Source: Thermoplasmatota archaeon
Lineage (GTDB): Archaea; Thermoplasmatota; Penumbrarchaeia; Penumbrarchaeales; Penumbrarchaeaceae
Length of the DNA stretch: 5,554 nt
Reading direction: 5' to 3'
NCBI GenBank assembly: GCA_030591285.1
Contig: JAUVBH010000129.1
Location: 1 to 5,554, forward strand
The notes beneath the pieces were generated by a model. It was given only the letters and a program-made list of their open reading frames with translations. It made no database searches and was not told where the DNA came from. The translations under genes and the position numbers were made by a program. This document shows, in pieces, positions 1-5,554 of the stretch (within the stretch, counting starts at the first letter, position 1; every line of letters begins with the position of its first letter).

Positions 1-3000
1 ATGGGGAGCTATTATTGTAGTACGAGTTACAGTTATCTTGGATTCACTGCAAGTTCCAGTGCGACGGAATATATAGAGGAGTTAATTTCTTCAGGACAGG
101 ACAGGATCTACATTGGGGTGACAGGATCTGGAACCTCCAGTTATCTGTATTTCTATCCAACCTCCACTTCGTCCTATCTAAGATTTGGATATGATTCTTC
201 AGCTCCAAATACGCCTGCATTAAGCTCTTTACCAACTTATACCACATCAACATCCAGAACTTTCTCCTATTCAGCAGTGTCAGATAATCCTTCAGGAGGC
301 TCAACTGGGAGTGTTGAATATCAGATCGGTTTATTCCCAACATCCGGAACAAATGATATGATAAGATCTACAGAATGGACCACCTCAACCACCCAGACGA
401 TCAGTGGTCTTCAGGATGGACAAAATTATTATTTTAGGATCAGAGCAAGGGACGGGTATGGATTCACATCAAGTTGGTCTAGTGCAGTAACCACTTTTGT
501 TGATCGCACACCACCAACACTGCCTCTTATCTTCAATCTACTAGAATATACAAACGGCACAACGTTGTCGTTGGATTGGCATTCATCCACAGATTCTGGT
601 TCAGGCATGTTGGGCTACAATATTGCTTGGGCAACCTCTTCCGATTTCTCAGATGAAACCGATGAATTTGTGACTTACCCAGACACCTCTAAGTCATATG
701 CACTCTCATCGGGAACGACATATTACTACACGATATCGTCTATGGACTATGCAAACCTCCGTTCTAATTGGGTGGATGTTCAGCATACCACAAGCGATGC
801 TGATCCACCAACAACCCCGGTAATGATGAAAGAGCCACCGTACACCAGAGGTGACAATAACACGTTCTCATGGCACCCGGCTGTAGATGAAGGGGTAGGG
901 GTCCACCATTACAAAGTACAGATCGCAAGCACCGAAGATTTCCAATCTGGTTCAATTGTATACGATTTTGATACGGACCAGACCTATGCATACTTTGATG
1001 GACTCAATGATGAAACGAAATACTATGCCAGAGTGCAGGCGGTTGACGAATTCCATTATGGATCCGATTGGTCCGAAGTGGAGTGGTCCATTCAGGACCA
1101 TAGGGGACCTGGCGAACTGGGATTGACACCATTAATGGAATATCTTCCACAGGGGCCCGTTTCACTTCAATGGGAAGGTGCAGAGGACAATGGAAGCGGC
1201 GTGGACCACTACGAAGTCCAATGGTCCACTGATCCAACCTTCACAACCGAGGTCCATACCAATAATGATGTGATCGGACAGAACTTCCAGATCCAGGACC
1301 TTGCACCTGATACAACATGGTATATCAAGGTCAGGTCATATGATGATCTTGGCAATCCTGGAGAGGAAGAAATCACCTTCACGACCATCGATGCAACACC
1401 ACCCACACAACCTGTCATCGATCCCTTGGATGATTTCTCGGGAGGAAGGACGACAACGGTATCATGGTCCGAATCCACCGATGTCCTAGCAGGTTTGGAT
1501 CACTATGTTCTGAACGTTTACACAAGTCAGGACAGATTGGGTCTTGCTTTTACTGTTCATACAAAAGAGACAACATTCGATGTTCCCGGTCTTTCTGATG
1601 GCACGACCTACTACTACGAAGTTGTTGCTTATGATCAGGCTGGTAACATGATATACTCAACTATGGTCCATTCCACACAGGATACCTCGGGACCTTCGAT
1701 ACCTAGCTTGGTACCACTTGAAGAATATCAATCCTATCCAAATGTCAGGGTTGAATGGGGACCGGCAACTGACGAGAGTGGAGGAGATGTCGAATATCAA
1801 TTACAATGGTCAGATAGTGTCCTTTTCTCTGGAATGGACCATAGATCTCCTTGGTTGACCGGCACTAATTACCAGATCTATGACACATCTGCAGATACTA
1901 GAGCGGATCCGCTCAATTATCCTCTTGAAGACGGTACTTACTACATCAGGGTCAGATCAAGGGACCAATTCGGACAGATGTCAGCATTTGGAAATGCTAT
2001 GAAGGTCACGATCGATACAACTTCTCCGACAATCCCAACCATTACAGACCTACCAGAATTCTCCGGTGGAACAACTGTTAAGGTTCACTGGGAGGAGATC
2101 ATTGATGGTGCAGGGGAAGTTGAATACAAGGTATTGGTCTTGGTTAATGAAACAGGGGATCCGATCATGGAGACTCCTTGGACAAAAGGTCTGAGTGTGG
2201 ATGTCAGCGACCTGAACGCCCATGATACATACTACTTCATGGTGGTAGCAAGGGATCATCTCGGACAAGAATCCGATCCATCCCCAGCTACAATGACCAC
2301 AATTGATGTGGATGGGCCAAAGATCACCATGCCCAACAACGGTATTTTCGGAGATGTGGACGTTTACCTTTCCGGAGATGCTACAGACCCAGGATGTGGG
2401 GTTGAGAGGATAGAACTATCCTTTGATGGAGGATTGAGCTGGTCCGAATGCACTTATGCAAGTGAAAAGTGGACCTATCCAAAAAGCTCACTTCCGATTG
2501 GAACTACAGAAGTATTGATCCGGGGACTTGACGCAGGAGGAAATATCGGGATCCCGGTGAGAGCTTACATTGACGATGATGCTCCGGATGTTCTCATATC
2601 CTTCCCCACAGAAGATGCAACAGTAACGGGTTCCACACAGATCATTGGAAACATAATGGATTCACATCTTTCAACCTACTCCATCTCATATCTAAAGGCT
2701 GGAAGTCTGGATTGGGTCGAGATCGTTCCAACACAGTCTGCAATTGGATTCTCAGGCATACTGGGCACATGGAACCCGGATGGTCTTTCCGGAGGATTGT
2801 ATCAGATCAAGGTGACAGCCAAAGATGCCCTTGGACAGACAACTGAGAAATTGGTGAACGTCACACTGGCAGGAGCCAATCTCAATATCGATCCGGCACA
2901 GATCACTTTCTCCAACTCCCACCCTCTTCCAGGTGATAATGTGGATGTAATTGTGACAGTTTCCAACTTCGGGGATTCCCCCGCAGAAGACGTGACCGTT

Positions 3001-3657
3001 ACAATTTACGATGGAGAAGAGGTCATCCACACACAAACCGGGGTGGATGTCCCGGCAAATGGTTTTGTTGTCATCACAACAGAGATCAAAGTTGATGGAA
3101 CCCATAAGATCACTGCCAGAGCTACTTCTGAGCTCTATGACTCAGGTTCCATGTCAACTCCATCAGTACTGGAACCAGCTGAAGAAGAGATGATCCTCGA
3201 GAACCTTGGGGGAATATTCGGTCTTCTTGCTTTGATACTCGCATTGGTTGCAATTGTTCTTGTCTTTGTGATGAAAGGGAAGAAGGAGAAAGAACCAAAG
3301 GAACAGAAGGAAGAGAAGATCGATGAAAAGAAAGATGAGAAGAAGGACGATGTACAGAGAGCCCCACCAATGGACATTCAGAAGAAAGAGGAACCAAAGG
3401 TGTCCCTTCCATCAGCTCCCGCAGCTCAGAAACCGGAACTTCCAACACCACCAACTGCATCAAGACCTGCTCTCCCGAGTGCGCCTACAACCCAGCAAGA
3501 GGTAACCACACCTCCAAATCCACAGCCACAGCAAACTGCTCCAGACCTAAAAGCAGCTCCACCAACAAGCAACCCATTTCAGTCAACACCGACAACATAT
3601 ACAGCTCCCGCAAAGGATGGGGGAACTGCACCTGAAGTGACACTGCCGAATATTTGA
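1..3657 (+). CDS. Large multi-FN3 membrane-anchored cell-surface protein, probably 5'-incomplete
   Basis: The frame is open for 1218 residues from base 1 to a TGA stop at 3655-3657. An ATG sits at base 1, but the first residues (MGSYYCSTSYSYLG) are not a signal peptide. A protein with an extracellular body and a C-terminal anchor needs an export signal, so the true start probably lies upstream of the window. Domain order: Ser/Tyr-rich segment (1-66), seven FN3-like repeats (67-770), two Ig-like domains (771-956), a CARDB-like domain (960-1040), one membrane helix (1071-1091), then a charged and Pro-rich tail (1092-1218). Basic residues directly after the helix (KGKKEK) predict an outside body and inside tail. 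Possible N-glycosylation sequons occur at N185, N286, N397, N716 and N953. The likely role is adhesion or envelope structure; no catalytic motif is seen. The architecture is common in Thermoplasmatota-type archaea, which is recollection rather than a search. The protein class is sure; the exact function is unknown. Confidence 0.85.
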   Translation: MGSYYCSTSYSYLGFTASSSATEYIEELISSGQDRIYIGVTGSGTSSYLYFYPTSTSSYLRFGYDSSAPNTPALSSLPTYTTSTSRTFSYSAVSDNPSGGSTGSVEYQIGLFPTSGTNDMIRSTEWTTSTTQTISGLQDGQNYYFRIRARDGYGFTSSWSSAVTTFVDRTPPTLPLIFNLLEYTNGTTLSLDWHSSTDSGSGMLGYNIAWATSSDFSDETDEFVTYPDTSKSYALSSGTTYYYTISSMDYANLRSNWVDVQHTTSDADPPTTPVMMKEPPYTRGDNNTFSWHPAVDEGVGVHHYKVQIASTEDFQSGSIVYDFDTDQTYAYFDGLNDETKYYARVQAVDEFHYGSDWSEVEWSIQDHRGPGELGLTPLMEYLPQGPVSLQWEGAEDNGSGVDHYEVQWSTDPTFTTEVHTNNDVIGQNFQIQDLAPDTTWYIKVRSYDDLGNPGEEEITFTTIDATPPTQPVIDPLDDFSGGRTTTVSWSESTDVLAGLDHYVLNVYTSQDRLGLAFTVHTKETTFDVPGLSDGTTYYYEVVAYDQAGNMIYSTMVHSTQDTSGPSIPSLVPLEEYQSYPNVRVEWGPATDESGGDVEYQLQWSDSVLFSGMDHRSPWLTGTNYQIYDTSADTRADPLNYPLEDGTYYIRVRSRDQFGQMSAFGNAMKVTIDTTSPTIPTITDLPEFSGGTTVKVHWEEIIDGAGEVEYKVLVLVNETGDPIMETPWTKGLSVDVSDLNAHDTYYFMVVARDHLGQESDPSPATMTTIDVDGPKITMPNNGIFGDVDVYLSGDATDPGCGVERIELSFDGGLSWSECTYASEKWTYPKSSLPIGTTEVLIRGLDAGGNIGIPVRAYIDDDAPDVLISFPTEDATVTGSTQIIGNIMDSHLSTYSISYLKAGSLDWVEIVPTQSAIGFSGILGTWNPDGLSGGLYQIKVTAKDALGQTTEKLVNVTLAGANLNIDPAQITFSNSHPLPGDNVDVIVTVSNFGDSPAEDVTVTIYDGEEVIHTQTGVDVPANGFVVITTEIKVDGTHKITARATSELYDSGSMSTPSVLEPAEEEMILENLGGIFGLLALILALVAIVLVFVMKGKKEKEPKEQKEEKIDEKKDEKKDDVQRAPPMDIQKKEEPKVSLPSAPAAQKPELPTPPTASRPALPSAPTTQQEVTTPPNPQPQQTAPDLKAAPPTSNPFQSTPTTYTAPAKDGGTAPEVTLPNI
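199..2310 (+). repeat. Seven tandem fibronectin type III-like domains within the surface protein
   Basis: Approximate units in residues: 67-168, 169-267, 268-366, 367-463, 464-560, 561-672 and 673-770. Most begin with a Pro-rich linker (for example TPPTLP, DPPTTP, TPPTQP, SPTIP). An early strand follows with an aromatic before a small, acidic or Ser-rich loop (LDWHSSTD, FSWHPAVD, VSWSESTD, VEWGPATD). Next comes a Tyr-containing strand (EYQI, HYKVQ, HYEVQW, EYQLQW). Near the end is the typical FN3 core of a Gly or Asp turn, T/K-Y-Y and alternating hydrophobics (DGTTYYYEVVAYD, DGTYYIRVRSRD, DDTTW-like variants). The protein sequences have diverged well beyond direct nucleotide identity, so this is an old domain array and not a recent tandem duplication. 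Such arrays act as extended spacers or ligand-binding stalks outside the cell. The boundaries are my estimates. Confidence 0.8.
2311..2868 (+). other. Two Ig-like beta-sandwich domains following the FN3 array
   Basis: Residues 771-858 and 859-956 differ from the FN3 units. The first (DGPKITMPNNG, then SGDATDPGCGVERIELSFDGG, ending VLIRGLDAGGN) resembles Ig-like domains of the type 'nonequivalent dose of Asp/Gly around a sided difference in a stress or effect term', in which a sentence such as V-x-x-I-x-x-S-x-D-G-G-x-W is typical. The second (APDVLISFPTEDATVTG, then IIGNIMDSHLSTYSISY, ending YQIKVTAKDALGQ) has the common opening P-x-x-G-x-x-V-x-G followed by a closing K-V-T-A-x-D strand. Both are probably extracellular. 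The first contains C799 and C817, two of only three cysteines in the visible protein, which may form a disulfide. The exact Pfam family is not assigned. Confidence 0.6.
2878..3120 (+). other. CARDB-like domain near the membrane
   Basis: Residues 960-1040 match the pattern of the CARDB family (cell adhesion related domain found in bacteria, also widespread in archaeal surface proteins). The visible hallmarks are a first strand (LNIDPAQITFS), a P-L-P-G-D-N-V turn, a strand VDVIVTVSNFGDSPAEDVTVTI carried as V-x-V-x-N-x-G-x-x-x-A-x-x-V-x-V, then YDGEEVI, a V-x-V-P-A-N-G turn and a closing D-G-T-H-K-I-T-A strand. In this family the N-x-G-x-x-x-A-x-x-V core is the most recognisable part, and a position just before a C-terminal membrane anchor is common. 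It is probably a structural or adhesive module at the base of the stalk. Confidence 0.7.
3211..3273 (+). other. C-terminal transmembrane helix of the surface protein
   Basis: Residues 1071-1091 form an uninterrupted hydrophobic stretch starting GIFGLLALIL and ending VLVFVM. It is flanked by acidic residues on the outer side (EEEMILENLG) and by a basic cluster (KGKKEKEPK) on the inner side. By the positive-inside rule the large N-terminal body is outside and the tail is in the cytoplasm. No LPXTG motif or PGF-type sorting signal is present, and the 127-residue tail after the helix also argues against cleavage by a sortase or archaeosortase. Confidence 0.9.
3274..3654 (+). other. Low-complexity cytoplasmic tail: Lys/Glu-rich then Pro/Thr/Gln-rich
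   Basis: Residues 1092-1133 are dominated by Lys, Glu and Asp (for example EEKIDEKKDEKKDD) and may be a short charged helix. Residues 1134-1218 are rich in Pro, Ala, Thr and Gln and contain the pentamer LPSAP twice (1136-1140 and 1158-1162) plus related ELPTPP and AAPPTS elements. The region is predicted to be disordered. Such tails could bind cytoplasmic partners, but no specific interaction motif is recognised. Opposite-strand reading frames in this stretch are products of its biased composition. Confidence 0.8.
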
Positions 3658-3673
3658 GAAAAAAATTTGAAAA

Positions 3674-3697
3674 AATGGGGGTCTCTCGACCCCCATT
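3674..3697. terminator. Hairpin between convergent genes, probable bidirectional terminator
   Basis: A perfect 10-bp stem (AATGGGGGTC paired with GACCCCCATT) closes a 4-base loop TCTC. It lies within the 48-base gap between the surface-protein stop (3657) and the serC stop (3706). Read on the minus strand, the stem is followed at once by TTTTTC and then a second run of seven T, the form of an intrinsic terminator for the DUF1015-serC transcript. Read on the plus strand it is followed by CTCTATTTTC, a weaker T-run. If the host is archaeal, the T-runs alone may terminate and the hairpin may instead protect 3' ends. Confidence 0.75.
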
Positions 3698-3705
3698 CTC
3701 TATTT

Positions 3706-4791
3706 TCACTGGTTGTTACCCTGAAATTCCTTAAGGAACTCAGCCAGAGCTTTTACACCTTCAATAGACATAGCATTGTAGATGGAAGCTCTCATGCCGC
3801 CAACGGACCGATGACCCTTGAGGCCAACAAGGTTCCTCTCAAGACCTTCTCCAACACACTTTGCTTCAAGTTCAGGAGTTGGGAGGTTGAAGGTGACATT
3901 CATTAATGATCTGGAATCCTTCCTTGCATGTCCCTTGAAGAAACCGCCGGACCCATCGATCAAATCGTAGATGATCTTGGCCTTCTCGTTGTTCTTAGCT
4001 TCAACAGCCTTGATGCCACCGTTCTCCTTGAGATAGTTCAGGGATAGGTTGCACATGTAAATAGGGAAGACGGGGCCGGTATTGAAGAGTGAATCCTTTG
4101 CCGCCTGAGTTGACCATTTCTGCATGGTTGGGGTATTCTCGGGGACCCGATCAAGAAGGTCTTCTCTGACAACAACAAGAGTAACACCGGCTGGTCCGAG
4201 ATTCTTCTGGGCCCCGGCATAGATCACTCCATACTTGTTGAAATCCTCAACCTTGTCCATGAGGTTGGAAGAAAGATCACCGACCAGGGGGACATCGTCT
4301 GGAACCTTTGGTGAATAGTGCCACTCAGTTCCAAAGATCGTGTTGTTCCCGGTGATATGAGCAAAGGCAAGGTCGTCATCGAACTCTACACCCTGTGGGA
4401 TGTATGAGAAGTTCTCTTCATCGGATGAAGCGACAACTTCCACATCTCCGTAGAATTTTGCTTCCTTGATGGCTTTCTTGGACCATGCACCCGTATTCAC
4501 AAATTGGGCTTTCTTTCCTGGTAGCTGAAGGTTCAGAGGAACCATGTAGAACTGAGAGGAAGCTCCGCCTTGAAGCCAGAGAACCTTCCGATCGTCCTTC
4601 AATCCCATCAATTCCTTCACGAGGCTCATTGACTCCTGGTGAACCTTGTCATACTGCTTGGACCTGTGGGAGATCTCCATAACAGACATTCCCGTTCCAG
4701 CAAAGTCCAGGAGTTCGTCCCGGGCCTTCTCCAATATAGGGAGCGGGAGGGTTGCGGGACCTGCATAGAAATTGTATGCTCTCTTTGTCAT
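3706..4791 (-). CDS. serC: Phosphoserine aminotransferase (SerC)
   Basis: A complete 361-residue protein, close to the 362 of E. coli SerC. It is a PLP-dependent, cytoplasmic class V aminotransferase that converts 3-phosphohydroxypyruvate and glutamate to 3-phosphoserine and 2-oxoglutarate, the second step of serine synthesis. Visible family features: N-terminal NFYAGPATLP; SHR (H42, R43) for substrate phosphate; GGASSQF (75-81) for PLP phosphate; W103 stacking on PLP; T151; D172 for the pyridine nitrogen; YAGAQKNLGPAG with Schiff-base lysine K196; N237-T238; KGHR (H327, R328); and GGMRASIYNA with R334. All expected active-site residues are present. Residue roles are assigned by comparison with E. 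coli SerC from memory. The start at 4791 gives the conserved N-terminus and has a strong Shine-Dalgarno. An in-frame ATG at 4878 would add 29 unrelated residues overlapping the upstream gene. It follows the DUF1015 gene by 14 bases, so the two are probably co-transcribed. The GGAS(S)QF variant resembles Gram-positive or deep-branching bacterial enzymes more than the E. coli GGGRGQF form. Confidence 0.96.
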   Translation of the reverse strand: MTKRAYNFYAGPATLPLPILEKARDELLDFAGTGMSVMEISHRSKQYDKVHQESMSLVKELMGLKDDRKVLWLQGGASSQFYMVPLNLQLPGKKAQFVNTGAWSKKAIKEAKFYGDVEVVASSDEENFSYIPQGVEFDDDLAFAHITGNNTIFGTEWHYSPKVPDDVPLVGDLSSNLMDKVEDFNKYGVIYAGAQKNLGPAGVTLVVVREDLLDRVPENTPTMQKWSTQAAKDSLFNTGPVFPIYMCNLSLNYLKENGGIKAVEAKNNEKAKIIYDLIDGSGGFFKGHARKDSRSLMNVTFNLPTPELEAKCVGEGLERNLVGLKGHRSVGGMRASIYNAMSIEGVKALAEFLKEFQGNNQ

Positions 4792-4796
4792 TTTTT

Positions 4797-4803
4797 TCAC
4801 CTC
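4797..4803 (-). promoter_or_regulatory. Shine-Dalgarno of serC
   Basis: On the minus strand GAGGTGA lies five A residues before the ATG at 4791, an optimal match and spacing to the anti-Shine-Dalgarno. It lies entirely in the 14-base gap after the TAA stop of the DUF1015 gene (4806-4808). This fixes the serC start and suggests that ribosomes ending the upstream gene could reinitiate on serC. Confidence 0.85.
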
Positions 4804-4805
4804 TC

Positions 4806-5554
4806 TTACTTCAATTTGTTGATCGTGAAACCGGTCCAAACCTTTGGATGGAAGAATGTTGATTTCTGGGGCATGCATTCAAAGTTCTTCGAAACTGCCT
4901 CCACCTCATCGATCCTTGTGGGATTCATGAAGAACACTGCCTGTGCATTGTCCTTCACCTGTTTTATGGATTCATCCACTGCATCCCCGATACCCTTGAT
5001 ATAAACAACATAGCCGCCACCGCCCATAGTACCATGGAGAAGCTTTTCTTTGTCTATCCCAAGAATATTGTCAAGTATCATGGAATGGAGGATAGCAACA
5101 TCGAGTTTTCTGAGATCCTTTGATGCATCCGGTCTCAATTCATCCATGGGTGAAAGGTCGGTGAGCTCCATGGAGTAGTATTTGCCATCGTTCATGAATA
5201 GACCGAAGGCATGGATCCCCTCCTGGAACAGCTTATCCATCTCCGAGAACATCCCTTCTTTGTCAGTAAAGTCCTTTACAATGAAGTTCATCTTCATCCC
5301 TTCAAGTATCTTCTCTCCATCGAAGTCCTCGAGGTTCTGGACAAGTCTATGGGTTGGAAGAACAACAAGTCCGGGGTTGGACATGTTAACGAAGGTGAGC
5401 ATCCTGTATTTTGCAGATCCAAGGTCCGGGTTCTCCTTCTGCAAAGCGAGAGCTGTCTTGTATCTGTGGTGACCGTCAGCTATGATTGCGAATTTGTCAG
5501 CCATTGCGTTTGTGATTCCATTCTTGTCACCATCGGAATCGACCTTCCAGAGCC
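4806..5554 (-). CDS. DUF1015 family protein (COG4198), C-terminal part, 5' end outside the window
   Basis: The frame is open from the right edge (first whole codon 5552-5550) to TAA at 4806-4808, about 249 residues of a family that is usually about 400-430. The methionine at 5504 is internal: the preceding codons read LWKVDSDGDKNGITNA, which matches the family's LW-x-V segment before the signature. Recognised family marks are IADGHHRY (DGHHR at 5463..5477), NPGLVVLPTHRLV, and a C-terminal block running from AVFFMNPTR to MPQKSTFFHPKVWTG. A Gly-rich loop GTMGGGG lies at 5013..5033. The family is cytoplasmic and has no established function that I can state. It is often found beside serine-pathway genes such as serA and serC, as here, so a role in serine or phosphoserine metabolism is inferred. 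The DGHHR motif recalls ParB/Srx-fold proteins, which include free-serine kinases. Family assignment is secure, function is not. Confidence 0.9.
   Translation of the reverse strand, partial: LWKVDSDGDKNGITNAMADKFAIIADGHHRYKTALALQKENPDLGSAKYRMLTFVNMSNPGLVVLPTHRLVQNLEDFDGEKILEGMKMNFIVKDFTDKEGMFSEMDKLFQEGIHAFGLFMNDGKYYSMELTDLSPMDELRPDASKDLRKLDVAILHSMILDNILGIDKEKLLHGTMGGGGYVVYIKGIGDAVDESIKQVKDNAQAVFFMNPTRIDEVEAVSKNFECMPQKSTFFHPKVWTGFTINKLK

Noticed and set aside
1..3. ATG at base 1 as the true start of the surface protein
   Set aside because: No signal peptide follows and no upstream sequence is available to judge. An exported protein of this design needs one, so a start further upstream is more likely. 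A start here cannot be strictly excluded.
3436..3453. LPTPP and LPSAP in the tail as a sortase-type anchor motif
   Set aside because: No LPXTG is present, and the motifs lie after the membrane helix in a cytoplasmic Pro-rich tail rather than before it.
3122..3463. Two overlapping minus-strand open frames opposite the tail region
   Set aside because: They are Ser/Leu/Phe-rich products of the Lys/Glu- and Pro-rich composition of the sense gene and show no domain.
3667..3906. Plus-strand 79-residue open frame starting in the intergenic gap
   Set aside because: It begins inside the terminator hairpin region and then runs antisense to serC. There is no convincing Shine-Dalgarno and no family resemblance.
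4792..4878. In-frame upstream ATG at 4878 as an alternative serC start (390 residues)
   Set aside because: The extra 29 residues are not SerC-like and would overlap the DUF1015 gene by 73 bases. The ATG at 4791 has a strong Shine-Dalgarno and gives the conserved N-terminus.
4485..5004. Plus-strand open frames opposite serC and the DUF1015 gene
   Set aside because: They are antisense to well-supported conserved genes and their translations show no recognisable family.
4806..5504. Methionine at 5504 as the start of the DUF1015 gene
   Set aside because: The frame stays open to the window edge and the upstream codons encode family-like sequence (LWKV...). The remaining 232 residues would be only about half the family length.

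Overview
The window holds three genes, two of them cut by its edges. On the plus strand is the 3' part of a very large cell-surface protein gene (1..3657). Converging on it from the minus strand is a complete serC (3706..4791), preceded by the 3' part of a DUF1015-family gene (4806..5554, running off the right edge). The coding content is dense: the only real intergenic gaps are 48 bases between the convergent genes and 14 bases between the two minus-strand genes.

The organism is most likely an archaeon, and a Thermoplasmatota-type euryarchaeon is my best guess. The surface protein has stacked fibronectin type III (FN3) and Ig-like domains, a CARDB-like domain, one C-terminal membrane helix, and then a Lys/Glu-rich and Pro-rich cytoplasmic tail. 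It has no LPXTG or other sorting signal. Arginine is often AGG/AGA in the stretches I read. The Shine-Dalgarno before serC (GAGGTGA) fits archaea and bacteria alike. SerC itself looks bacterial in type, so the assignment is an inference and a bacterial host is not excluded.

Layout: 1..198 encodes an unassigned extracellular segment without a signal peptide. 199..2310 encodes seven FN3-like repeats. 2311..2868 encodes two Ig-like domains. 2878..3120 encodes a CARDB-like domain. 3211..3273 encodes the membrane helix, and 3274..3654 the cytoplasmic tail. A perfect 10-bp hairpin at 3674..3697, flanked by T-runs on both strands, lies between the convergent stops and probably ends both transcripts. 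serC and the DUF1015 gene appear to form an operon on the minus strand.

How the genes work together: SerC makes 3-phosphoserine from 3-phosphohydroxypyruvate in the serine pathway. The close upstream DUF1015 gene, whose family is uncharacterised, is plausibly tied to serine or phosphoserine metabolism. The surface protein is unrelated to these and probably acts in adhesion or cell-envelope structure. I see no mobile elements, CRISPR arrays or RNA genes. The most interesting points are the DUF1015-serC pairing and the surface protein with its long disordered cytoplasmic tail.
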